From Paenibacillus sp. 453mf (GTDB lineage Bacteria > Bacillota > Bacilli > Paenibacillales > Paenibacillaceae): DNA of 64,000 nt. The first letter of the stretch is position 1. Each line of letters begins with the position of its first letter. The stretch covers positions 2,483,135 through 2,547,134 of the forward strand of contig NZ_FPAC01000001.1 of NCBI RefSeq assembly GCF_900116105.1, given 5' to 3'. The notes below the pieces were generated by a model. That model was not told where the DNA came from. It was given only the letters and a program-made list of their open reading frames with translations, and ran no database searches. The position numbers were made by a program, and so were the translations under genes. This document shows, one piece after another, positions 17,182-26,784 of this stretch.

Positions 17182-17895
17182 TTAGAAAATCATCCACTCT
17201 GGCGTAATCCGTTGCAGCCAAATCGTAATTTGGGTCATTCGGTCTGTAAAGAGCAATATGCCCATCAGCACCATGACACTGCCGCCGACTTTCATCAGTA
17301 CACCTGAATATTTGCTGATAAACCTTGTTGTTCCAACAAAAAACGCCAGCAAGAAAAAAGGGAGCGCAAACCCTATTGTATATCCTGTAATAAGGGTAAC
17401 CCAGGTGCCCGGCTCAGTCGCTGCCATAGCAATAATGGCAGTAAGAATAGGACCAATGCAAGGGGACCACCCTGCGGAAAAGCCAATGCCGAAAATAAAG
17501 GAACCGAAATAACCGGCTGGCTTCCATTTGACATCAAGCTTTCTTTCCTTCATTAATAACTGCGGCTGAAACAGCCCAATTAGAAATAACCCCATCACCA
17601 TAATAAGAATCGCGGACAGCATCCGAATCAAGTCCTTATACTCGTGAAAAAATTCGCCAAAGATGCCGGCGCCCAGTCCGAGTGTGTAGAATACGACGGA
17701 AAAGCCCAGGGTAAATGCCAGTGTATGGCTTAATGTACGCATACGGACCTCACGCTTGTTCTGCTCATGCTTCAGCTGTTGCACCGATAAACCCGTTATG
17801 TAGGACAGATATGATGGATACAGCGGCAGACTACAGGGCGATAAGAAGGAAGCGACCCCTGCTAAAAAGGCTAATAATACGTTCACATCAGGCAT
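17182..17895 (-). CDS. ccdA: Cytochrome c biogenesis protein CcdA (thiol-disulfide transporter)
   Basis: A 237-residue, six-helix membrane protein of the CcdA/DsbD-beta family that moves reducing equivalents from cytoplasmic thioredoxin to extracytoplasmic thiol proteins. The first redox cysteine is in FLSPCSLPLYPSYLS and the second in SAGWSPCIGPILTAI. In Bacillus it supports cytochrome c maturation and spore cortex synthesis. The gene is alone here; no ResA or StoA partner lies beside it. Start ATG 17895 after GGGGGG. Confidence 0.93.
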   Translation of the reverse strand: MPDVNVLLAFLAGVASFLSPCSLPLYPSYLSYITGLSVQQLKHEQNKREVRMRTLSHTLAFTLGFSVVFYTLGLGAGIFGEFFHEYKDLIRMLSAILIMVMGLFLIGLFQPQLLMKERKLDVKWKPAGYFGSFIFGIGFSAGWSPCIGPILTAIIAMAATEPGTWVTLITGYTIGFALPFFLLAFFVGTTRFISKYSGVLMKVGGSVMVLMGILLFTDRMTQITIWLQRITPEWMIF

Positions 17896-17947
17896 GACTA
17901 CAACGCCCCCCTAAGAACGAATGTAAGAATTCGGACAAGATAATATC

Positions 17948-18751
17948 TTAAGCCCGAATTCCTTTTTTACCGAGCATAATGACAATAAGCATAGCGATAA
18001 GCAAGAGAACAATCGTTGCTCCAGGGGCAAGGTTCCAGACACCTGCAATGACAAGTCCTGCAATGACGGCAATTTCTGAAATTATGACAGATAGTATAAT
18101 AGAAGATCTGAAGCTTCTCGCAATCAAGAGACTGACAGCAACCGGAATGGTCAATAGTGCCGATACAAGCAGCGCACCAACGATCTTAATTGCTGTACTG
18201 ATCACCAGTGCCGTCATCACGGTTAGCAGCATGTTCAAAATCTTGGTAGGAAGACCGGTAACAGCTGCCGCATCCTCCTCAAAGCTAAGCAGGAAGAACT
18301 CCTTATGAAAAATAGATACTACCGCAATAACAATAACGGTTACGATTCCAACAACCGTCAGATCGGTTGTATCCAGCGTATAAATACTTCCAAATAAATA
18401 ACTCATTACATCCCCATTATAGCCTTTACCAAGAGTAAAGAATAAGGAAGCAAGCGCTACTCCCCCGGACATAATTATAGCAATTGATAATTCAGCGTAA
18501 CTCTTGTAGGCTTTACGCAGCTTCTCTATAGCAAATGAAGCCAAGACCGCAAAGATAAGGCCTACTGCAATCGGGTATACACCCAGTAAAAAACCAAGGG
18601 CCACCCCCGCAATCGTTACATGCGACAAGGTGTCCCCGATCATCGATAATCTGCGAAGCACAAGAAACAAACCAATCAGCGGGGCTGTGATACCAATAAG
18701 TATCCCGCCAGCCAGCGCCCGCTGAAAAAATTCACTCATTAGAATTTCCAA
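17948..18751 (-). CDS. znuB: Zinc ABC transporter, membrane permease
   Basis: A 267-residue metal-type (ABC-3 family) permease with about eight hydrophobic helices; it forms the channel of the zinc importer with ZnuC and ZnuA. The family block SHVTIAGVALGFLLG and the late GLVIAGVWNLAPGATIVL helix region are visible. Start TTG 18751 is nine bases after AAGGAG; an ATG four codons in is possible. It follows znuC with 20 bases between, in the order A-C-B. Confidence 0.92.
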   Translation of the reverse strand: MEILMSEFFQRALAGGILIGITAPLIGLFLVLRRLSMIGDTLSHVTIAGVALGFLLGVYPIAVGLIFAVLASFAIEKLRKAYKSYAELSIAIIMSGGVALASLFFTLGKGYNGDVMSYLFGSIYTLDTTDLTVVGIVTVIVIAVVSIFHKEFFLLSFEEDAAAVTGLPTKILNMLLTVMTALVISTAIKIVGALLVSALLTIPVAVSLLIARSFRSSIILSVIISEIAVIAGLVIAGVWNLAPGATIVLLLIAMLIVIMLGKKGIRA

Positions 18752-18771
18752 TTTCCACGACTCCTTAACCC

Positions 18772-19521
18772 TTATAACAATGAATGCTGTAAATCTGTCT
18801 GAGCACAGTTCTCCAGATCATGTGAATGACGAGCATAGAACTTGATCTTGCCGTTCTGCTGCTCGGGTTCTTTTCCAAGGTATCCTTCAATCATATCAAT
18901 ATCATGAGATACCATTAAGAAAGTCATATGATGATGCTGATGCATGTGGGTAACGAGCTCGAAGAAGCTCGCCTGTGTCTCAGCGTCAATGCCTACTGTA
19001 GGCTCATCAAGGATAAGCAAATCTGGACGGTTAATCAGCGCCCGGGCCAAAAAAGTACGCTGCTGTTGACCACCAGACAATTGACCGATCCTCTTATCAG
19101 CCAAATCCTGAATCCGCATGACTTCAAGCGCATCATCGCATTGCTGCTTATGCTTTTGACTCATTCTTCGGAATATATTTTTGTTGTTGTACAGCCCCGA
19201 CTGTACGACTTCTCTAACCGTAGCCGGAAACAATGGGTTAAAGGCGTTCTTTTGCGGTACGTATCCAATGCGTTCCCAATCCTTGAATTTTGCGATTGGT
19301 GTGCCAAACATTCGAATATCACCAGACCCTTGGGGCAACAGTCCAACGAGCATCCGCATCAGCGTCGTTTTCCCTGCTCCGTTTGATCCAATCACGCCTA
19401 CGAAATCCCGTTCTTTCACGGTCATATTCAGATCCTTGATCACTTGCTGTTCACCGTATGAGAAGCATAAATTGTTAAGCTCAAGGACAGGATCATGGCA
19501 TAGTGCTGTAGCTGGTTGCAT
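18772..19521 (-). CDS. znuC: Zinc ABC transporter, ATP-binding protein
   Basis: The ATPase of the zinc importer. Walker A GSNGAGKTT, Q-loop region YVPQKN, signature LSGGQQQR, Walker B DLLILDEPT and the switch His (VSHDIDM) are present in order. The C-terminal tail (HSHDLENCAQTDLQHS) is His/Cys-containing. I prefer ATG 19521, nine bases after AAGGATGG; the frame extends to an ATG at 19533 directly abutting the purines. It lies 53 bases after znuA. Confidence 0.93.
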   Translation of the reverse strand: MQPATALCHDPVLELNNLCFSYGEQQVIKDLNMTVKERDFVGVIGSNGAGKTTLMRMLVGLLPQGSGDIRMFGTPIAKFKDWERIGYVPQKNAFNPLFPATVREVVQSGLYNNKNIFRRMSQKHKQQCDDALEVMRIQDLADKRIGQLSGGQQQRTFLARALINRPDLLILDEPTVGIDAETQASFFELVTHMHQHHHMTFLMVSHDIDMIEGYLGKEPEQQNGKIKFYARHSHDLENCAQTDLQHSLL

Positions 19522-19574
19522 CAAGAGTTCCATCCTTTTAATTTATATTAATATAATCCTATCATTTTCTTAGT

Positions 19575-20714
19575 CTATTTTAAAGCTGTGACTAAATTTT
19601 GTAAGTTTTTCTCCATCAAAGTAACGTAAGTTTCACCGTTCTGCAGCTGCTCCTCTGTTATGCCTTCTACCGGATTAAGCACCATCGTATCAACACCCGC
19701 TTCAGAAGCAAGCGTCTTGGCCAGCTTATCAGATACCATCTCTTCAAAGAAGATATATTCGATCCCTTCTTCTTCAACCAGATTAGCTAAATTCATAATA
19801 TCTTGTCCTGTTGGTTCTGCATCAGGAGATAATCCCATAATCGGGTGCTGGGTCAAGCCGTAATCACGGGCAAGATAACCAAACGCTTGGTGAGATACTA
19901 CGATCTCTTTGTTAGGTACTTTTGAAAGTTCCTCTGTAAATTTGGCATCCAAATCCTCTAACTGCAGTCTCAGTGCCTCATAGCGTTCTTCATAGCCTGC
20001 TTTGTGCTCAGGATCTGCTTCAACCATGCTGTCCTTGATATTTTCTGCCATAATCATTGCTGATTTAGGGCTTACCCAAGTATGCGGATCGGTGGAACCA
20101 TGGTTATGTCCGTCGTCCGATGCTGGAGCTTCTTCTTCATGAGTGTGCTCCTCTTCATGTGCATGTTCATCTTCTTGAGCGTGCTCTTCGCCTTCATGAG
20201 CGTGCTCTTCACCTTCATGAGCATGTTCATCTGCAGCTTCCTCTTCACCTTCATGAGCATGTTCATCTGCAGCTTCCTCTACACCATGATCATGTGTATG
20301 ACCTTCCGAATCAATAAGCTCGATCCCTTCGGTTACTTCTACGGATTTAACATTAGAATCGCTGTCCAATCCCTTCAAGAAGTTCGGTACCCATGCTTCA
20401 AGTCCGGCACCATTGTAGAGAAACAATCCTGCATTGGAAGTAGTTACAATATCCTGACTACGTGGAGTCCAGCTATGAGGTTCAACCCCCGCTGGCTGCA
20501 AATTAATAACGTTGGCATCTTCCCCGCCTATAGTCTTAGCGAATTCATATATAGGATAAAAGCTCGTAACGACATTAAACTTGCCCTCTTCAACTTGCCC
20601 TTGTGATCCGTTGTTCGCTTCATCGCCGCATGCCGCTGTAAATATCATCACAGCGCTAAGCAATATTCCCCCGGCTAAATTCCGTACTTTTTTCCCAGAC
20701 AAACTATATTTCAT
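19575..20714 (-). CDS. znuA: Zinc-binding lipoprotein of the zinc ABC transporter
   Basis: The solute-binding (cluster A-I) lipoprotein that captures extracellular Zn(II). The signal ends in a lipobox TAAC with Cys29. The core has the conserved metal His regions (EPHSWTPRS, DPHTWVSPKS, VVSHQAFGYLA) and the acidic DTMVLNPVEG end. Residues about 138-207 form an unusually long His/Glu/Asp-rich loop of tandem HAHEGE-like units, inserted where the family has its zinc-sensing loop. Two 12-residue units are encoded by a perfect 36-base duplication. First gene of znuACB; 379 residues. Adc and Znu names are interchangeable here. Confidence 0.95.
   Translation of the reverse strand: MKYSLSGKKVRNLAGGILLSAVMIFTAACGDEANNGSQGQVEEGKFNVVTSFYPIYEFAKTIGGEDANVINLQPAGVEPHSWTPRSQDIVTTSNAGLFLYNGAGLEAWVPNFLKGLDSDSNVKSVEVTEGIELIDSEGHTHDHGVEEAADEHAHEGEEEAADEHAHEGEEHAHEGEEHAQEDEHAHEEEHTHEEEAPASDDGHNHGSTDPHTWVSPKSAMIMAENIKDSMVEADPEHKAGYEERYEALRLQLEDLDAKFTEELSKVPNKEIVVSHQAFGYLARDYGLTQHPIMGLSPDAEPTGQDIMNLANLVEEEGIEYIFFEEMVSDKLAKTLASEAGVDTMVLNPVEGITEEQLQNGETYVTLMEKNLQNLVTALK
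20209..20280. repeat. Perfect 36-bp tandem duplication inside znuA
   Basis: Units 20209-20244 and 20245-20280 are identical and each encodes 12 residues (EEAADEHAHEGE phase). The duplication keeps the reading frame and enlarges the His-rich loop, so copy number could vary by slippage. Confidence 0.9.
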
Positions 20715-20733
20715 AATAACCTCCGCATCGAAT

Positions 20734-20754
20734 TAATCGTAATCATTATGATTA
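20734..20754. promoter_or_regulatory. zur box: Zur box in front of znuA
   Basis: The palindrome ATCGTAAT-C-ATTATGAT centred at 20744 (7 of 8 positions symmetric in the core, flanking T/A pairs also matching) fits the Bacillus Zur operator pattern TCGTAATNATTACGA with one mismatch. It lies immediately downstream of the -10 of the znuA promoter, so bound Zur would block initiation. Confidence 0.85.
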
Positions 20755-20766
20755 CTAACAGATAGT

Positions 20767-20795
20767 AGTATAGGCATACCTCCTAAGTTTGTCAA
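20767..20795 (-). promoter_or_regulatory. Sigma-A promoter of znuACB
   Basis: Minus strand TTGACA (20790-20795), 17 bases, TATACT (20767-20772): perfect -35, near-perfect -10, ideal spacing. Transcription should begin near 20760, next to the Zur box. Confidence 0.88.
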
Positions 20796-20807
20796 TAACT
20801 ATTTAGA

Positions 20808-20841
20808 ACAAAAAAAGAGCGTCCACAAAAGGAACGCTCTT
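20808..20841 (-). terminator. Terminator of metG
   Basis: Inverted repeat AAGAGCG..TCC against GGA..CGCTCTT (20815-20841), followed on the minus strand by seven T residues. It lies about 80 bases past metG and just upstream of the znuA promoter. Confidence 0.75.
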
Positions 20842-20922
20842 CACATTTATAAGCTTTAAATCCTCTTTTTATGATTATGTGCAGGATGAATCGATTTCAT
20901 AACTTACGAAAATATAGGCCTC

Positions 20923-22959
<2,037 letters not shown>

Positions 22960-22981
22960 TTACAGCACCATGCAAAACAAT

Positions 22982-23275
22982 ACAAAAAGACCCTCATCCC
23001 ATATGGGACGAGAGTCTGTTAAACTCACGTGGTACCACCCAAATTCCCTGATCCCTCCCATTCAGGTAAGAAATCAGGCTCACACCAGTCAAGATCCATT
23101 GCTTAACTGTGCCCGCTAACGCTGGCATGCGCCGCTCCCTTACCTGTCAATCTTAATAGGATTGATATGGCTCGAAAGCAGTTCCTCCAGGACCATTTTC
23201 CGAATCTTGCTTCAGACCGGTTTGCAGCTCCCCCGGCTCTCTGTACTAAAGCATATATGATCGTACTTATCCCTT
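22982..23275 (-). promoter_or_regulatory. T-box: T-box riboswitch of metG
   Basis: On the minus strand the region shows the T-box elements: an AG-rich stem I with candidate specifier ATG at 23194-23196 (context GGAAAATGGTCC), the invariant GGGTGGTACCACG at 23028-23040 and a terminator stem (arms about 22989-23016) followed by five T residues at 22984-22988. Uncharged tRNA-Met would pair with the specifier and, through its NCCA end, with the T-box to favour antitermination. The Met specifier agrees with the downstream gene. Stem I boundaries were set by eye. Confidence 0.93.
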
Positions 23276-23370
23276 CATAGGAAAAATATGCGTATAAGTT
23301 ACATCTATAATATTGAGCTTATTCACAAAAATCATACAAAACAGCATCATTAATGTCAAGGCGCAATAGC

Positions 23371-23622
23371 CTAAGAGGAAGTATTACCTTCGCTGCCCTT
23401 CTTGGGAGGTACCAGATCAACTCCCCCTGGGTGCAGAGGATGACACTTTGCTATCCGTCTCGCCGCGAGCAAAGACCCCTTCACAGCACCGTGCACCTCA
23501 ATCGCTTCGAGTGCATAAGCAGAACAGGTCGGATAAAAACGACAGCTGGGCGGCTTCAGCGGTGAGATGAATTTTCGATAGAATTTGACCGGTGCCTTCG
23601 CGATCAATCTAGCAGGCTTCAT
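23371..23622 (-). CDS. yidD: Membrane protein insertion efficiency factor YidD
   Basis: An 83-residue small basic protein with the YidD signature: [28 protein letters not shown] near the N-terminus (in part [17 protein letters not shown]) and the [17 protein letters not shown] block, with three conserved Cys. It is thought to assist YidC-dependent insertion. The ATG lies two bases after the zur stop codon, so it is translationally coupled to zur, an unusual partner since yidD more often sits by rnpA-yidC. Confidence 0.93.
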   Translation of the reverse strand: MKPARLIAKAPVKFYRKFISPLKPPSCRFYPTCSAYALEAIEVHGAVKGSLLAARRIAKCHPLHPGGVDLVPPKKGSEGNTSS

Positions 23623-23624
23623 TA

Positions 23625-24086
23625 TTAATGACCTTTAGAAGCAGACTTTTTCATATTTTTATCGGCTTTACCTTCTGTCTGACAGTCTCTGCAATATCCA
23701 AACACTTCAAACTTATGTTCAACAACCTGAAACTGGTCTGGTGTGTCTGTAAGCTTCATTGGACAGAACTCGATCGGCAGTGTCTTCTGACAGTTCAGAC
23801 ATATCAAATGATGATGATGATGACCACTGCTGCACGAAGCTTTAAATTTAACCCCGTCTTCAAAGATGACCTGCTCCAATACGCCGAGTTCCTGCATCAC
23901 TCTCAAATTGCGATAGACCGTATCAAAGCTTAATCCGCTGTATGATTTGCCCATATATTCGTAAACATCTTTTGGTGACAAATAACCTTCTGATTCGGCA
24001 AAAAGTCTTGCCAGCGTCTTGCGCTGATCTGTAATTCGAAGTCCTTGACCGGACATAGCTTCAATAATTTGATCCGTGGACAGCAT
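23625..24086 (-). CDS. zur: Zinc uptake regulator Zur (Fur family)
   Basis: A 153-residue Fur-family repressor that binds DNA when zinc is sufficient. It aligns with Bacillus Zur by eye: winged helix at about 1-80 (YPGLSFDT-like [12 protein letters not shown]), a HHHHH run at 89-93 followed by CLNC (Cys96, Cys99) and CRDC (Cys132, Cys135) forming the structural zinc site. The presence of znuACB with a Zur box 3 kb away supports Zur rather than Fur or PerR. The tail after 140 is Lys/Ser-rich. ATG 24086 follows GGAGGG. Confidence 0.92.
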   Translation of the reverse strand: MLSTDQIIEAMSGQGLRITDQRKTLARLFAESEGYLSPKDVYEYMGKSYSGLSFDTVYRNLRVMQELGVLEQVIFEDGVKFKASCSSGHHHHHLICLNCQKTLPIEFCPMKLTDTPDQFQVVEHKFEVFGYCRDCQTEGKADKNMKKSASKGH

Positions 24087-24100
24087 GACTCTTACCCTCC

Positions 24101-24124
24101 TGTCATACCTATTTGTGTCATACC
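24101..24124. repeat. Direct repeat in the zur leader
   Basis: TGTCATACC occurs at 24101-24109 and 24116-24124, a 15-base pitch, between the zur -10 box and the ribosome site. It could be a regulator site or chance; it does not match the Zur palindrome. Confidence 0.35.
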
Positions 24125-24127
24125 CTT

Positions 24128-24156
24128 ATAATGCCTGAAATCAAGAGTCACGTCAA
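24128..24156 (-). promoter_or_regulatory. Promoter of zur-yidD
   Basis: Minus strand TTGACG (24151-24156), 17 bases, CATTAT (24128-24133). Good -35 and spacing, weaker -10. Confidence 0.6.
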
Positions 24157-24197
24157 CGAACACGTCTTTCGTGGTTCATCTAAGAACAATTCCGTTA

Positions 24198-24228
24198 ACA
24201 AAAAAAGAACTCTGATATAGAGCTCTTT
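24198..24228 (-). terminator. Terminator of the surface-protein gene
   Basis: Nine-base stem (24206-24214 / 24220-24228, one G-T) and a seven-T tail on the minus strand. Confidence 0.75.
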
Positions 24229-24246
24229 CCTTGTATGAACGAATTC

Positions 24247-26616
24247 TTATTCCTCAACCTGCGGCAATGCCGTAAACAACAGGTTGATTGGAAGACTGCT
24301 TGCTGGCGCAGCAGTAAACCAAATTTCGACCTTTTGCTCATAATTGCCTGTCCGATATAATACAACCTGCTCGTTCGGAGCACTTACTCCTCCGCTCTTT
24401 GCGAGAGGAATGGGCATTCCATTTACCATCGCATAACCGGAATAGGTCCCTCCGCGTGGATTAAAGGAGATCAATGTATTCGGAGCTACTTTATCCAAAG
24501 TGATCTTGTACAGGACACCAAAGTTACCGGAGTTTGAAGCCGTTACTCCTACCATGGGATCTACACCGGACACGTTCGGATCATCCTTGTTATCGCCGAT
24601 AACAAGACGCTGTGACTCTTCACCAATCGTCTCGCTGTATTTGATAATGCGAGTCGGATTATCATAAGTACCGCGGTTGTGGACACCATCCCGATCAAGA
24701 ACAGGCAGCTTCTTCACTGCAGTCAAAGGATCCAATTTCTCATCAATCATAATGACCTTATAGTCTATCGGATAATTGCTGTAAACATCAGAAAATAGTG
24801 AAATAATTTGACTCTGACCCAAGCTGGACAAGCTTAGATCTGTAAGGATCAGCTTACTTTCACCCGGCTTCAGCTGAGTAGTCGACCATTTTGTGCCATC
24901 CTGCATCGTTTCAAAATATCGTTGTACCGCTTTTTTGCCTGCAGCCTGAGCAATGTTGGTCGGACCTGCAAGACCTAGATTCTCAGTGCGGAGTGTAGCT
25001 GTTGCCGAGTTGTTATTGGTTGCAACCACGTACATCTTCACTTTTTTACCGGTGTTATTTAGATGGTGGAGCAAAAATCGAGTACTGCCGACTGCACTGT
25101 CCTGATATAGAATCCCTTCACGATTGACCGTTTCAGGACTATTGCTTCGTATCAGTGTACCTGGTTGATCCGTGTAAGTATAATTTACTTTGTCCCAAGT
25201 AGGCACGATCGAACCGTCAAAGGAGAATTCCTCTCCAATCGGTGTAAAAAGACGGTTAAACTCATTCAATGTATACAGCGTTTCATTTGTGATAATGATC
25301 GTTTTTTCGTAGGTGCGGCTTGCACCTTTATTATCCGTAACCGTTAAACGAATCGTCTTGGGTCCAGGTGTAAAAAATGCTGATGCGTTATTGTCCCACT
25401 GCGTATCAACAATATACTCGTCGTCGGTGCTCTCGTCCTTGTACGTAATCAGTTCGCCCATCTTGTATTCTTCTTTGTCCGTTGTAAACATCGGGATCGG
25501 CGGCTGATTTGGTCGCTCTACATTAATAGTAATTGTATATGGATCACTCCATGTACCGCTCGAATCCTGAACATAATAGCTAACCGTATAGTTCCCTTCC
25601 GCTTCAAATACATCCTGTCTGCCTTCCCAGCGCTCATTGATAATGGCAAGGCCCTTTGGAGAATAAGGAGCCGTTACATAAGTTACCGTATCTCCTGCGT
25701 ACACTGTGCTCGGCTGAATGCTGAATTTAGCAACCGGCTTATTCGACAGATTTAGAATAATCCGTTTATTGATGTTATCCACACTGTAAGTAATGCCAAG
25801 TGCTTGGGTGATCGATGTCAGTGGCACCATAAACGTATTGTTCGTCTGGTAGGAAGCACCCTTCATGCTCTTCGAAACGCCGTTAACAGTATAGCTGCTG
25901 CTGTTCGTTTTGAAGCGAAGTTCGTTGTTGCCCTGAATAATCAGCGTTTCTTTGGTCGCATAGTTGTACGAAACCTTGTATCCAACACGATCAACCAATG
26001 CGCGAATCGGCACATACGAAACACCGCTCTTCACAACCATCGGCTGTGGAGCGTAATAAGTTACACCGTCCTGAATCATCTTGCTGCTATTATAAAATAA
26101 GATAAGCTGGCTTGCGTTGACAGCTGTATTCGCTGCTGTATTAGTCTTAGCCGAGCTTACCTGCTGAGATACCGACTGCTGCTCTACAGCTTCTGACTCC
26201 GTGCGATCCTCTTCGGAAGGTGAAGTCTGCTCCTTCTTCTCTGTAGATTCTGCAGCTTGAGACTCATCTAACTGCTCACCGCTGTCCTTATTACCAGGTT
26301 CAGCATTATTGCCTGATTCTGCTGTATTCCCAGAATTGGCCACATTGCCCGTTTCGGTGTCACCTGATATGTCTTGAGCTCCGCTTACGGATTCTTCTGC
26401 GGGTTCTGTGTCCTGATTCACTTCAACATGGGTATCAGAAGAGTTCTCGTTATTCTTTACGTCATGAGACAGGCTTCCTTGCACACTTTCTGTTTGTTGA
26501 TCAAGGGCTTGTCCCTGCTGAAGTCCGGCATTGTCTGATTGTGCACTCACCGGAAATGCCATCAGTACCTGTGAAGCGGCAAAGACGGTGAGAATAGATA
26601 ATTTCTTGAAATTCAT
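24247..26616 (-). CDS. Large secreted surface protein with copper-amine-oxidase-N and PKD-like domains
   Basis: A 789-residue exported protein of unknown function. Residues 1-25 are a Sec signal (..VLMAFPVSAQS). Residues about 26-170 are a low-complexity Glu/Ser/Asn/Gln stalk. Residues about 170-295 hold two copper-amine-oxidase-N units (YVPIRALVDRVGYKVSYN, MVPLTSITQALGITYSVD), a wall-associated module common in Paenibacillus. Residues about 300-450 contain two PKD-like beta folds (GNYTVSYYVQDSSG, PKTIRLTVTDNKGASRTY). The remaining 330 residues resemble no domain I can name. It is monocistronic with its own terminator. Not an amine oxidase: only the N-terminal module name is shared. Confidence 0.8.
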   Translation of the reverse strand: MNFKKLSILTVFAASQVLMAFPVSAQSDNAGLQQGQALDQQTESVQGSLSHDVKNNENSSDTHVEVNQDTEPAEESVSGAQDISGDTETGNVANSGNTAESGNNAEPGNKDSGEQLDESQAAESTEKKEQTSPSEEDRTESEAVEQQSVSQQVSSAKTNTAANTAVNASQLILFYNSSKMIQDGVTYYAPQPMVVKSGVSYVPIRALVDRVGYKVSYNYATKETLIIQGNNELRFKTNSSSYTVNGVSKSMKGASYQTNNTFMVPLTSITQALGITYSVDNINKRIILNLSNKPVAKFSIQPSTVYAGDTVTYVTAPYSPKGLAIINERWEGRQDVFEAEGNYTVSYYVQDSSGTWSDPYTITINVERPNQPPIPMFTTDKEEYKMGELITYKDESTDDEYIVDTQWDNNASAFFTPGPKTIRLTVTDNKGASRTYEKTIIITNETLYTLNEFNRLFTPIGEEFSFDGSIVPTWDKVNYTYTDQPGTLIRSNSPETVNREGILYQDSAVGSTRFLLHHLNNTGKKVKMYVVATNNNSATATLRTENLGLAGPTNIAQAAGKKAVQRYFETMQDGTKWSTTQLKPGESKLILTDLSLSSLGQSQIISLFSDVYSNYPIDYKVIMIDEKLDPLTAVKKLPVLDRDGVHNRGTYDNPTRIIKYSETIGEESQRLVIGDNKDDPNVSGVDPMVGVTASNSGNFGVLYKITLDKVAPNTLISFNPRGGTYSGYAMVNGMPIPLAKSGGVSAPNEQVVLYRTGNYEQKVEIWFTAAPASSLPINLLFTALPQVEE

Positions 26617-26708
26617 TCCTCGACTCCTTCTAATCGCTTAGTTGTATCACGCTACATGTCTCATTATTAGACGCAGTTGTAACTAAAAAGTTGCTCTCCA
26701 CATTCTAA

Positions 26709-26751
26709 AAAATGACAAAAAGCAACATCCCCCAAATCGGAGAAGCTGCTC
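26709..26751 (-). terminator. Terminator of the sugar-uptake two-component operon
   Basis: Imperfect stem AGCA..CCCC against GGAG..TGCT (26720-26751) followed on the minus strand by TTTTTGTCATTTTTT, about 35 bases past the response-regulator stop. Confidence 0.6.
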
Positions 26752-26784
26752 TTATGTCGTCATTTACTTATGTTTTCAAAGATT

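Noticed and set aside
20072..20266. Met/Lys-rich ORF inside znuA
   Set aside because: Out-of-frame shadow of the His/Glu-rich repeats.
24247..26616. Copper amine oxidase
   Set aside because: Only the N-terminal module is shared; no topaquinone or copper-site motifs are present.
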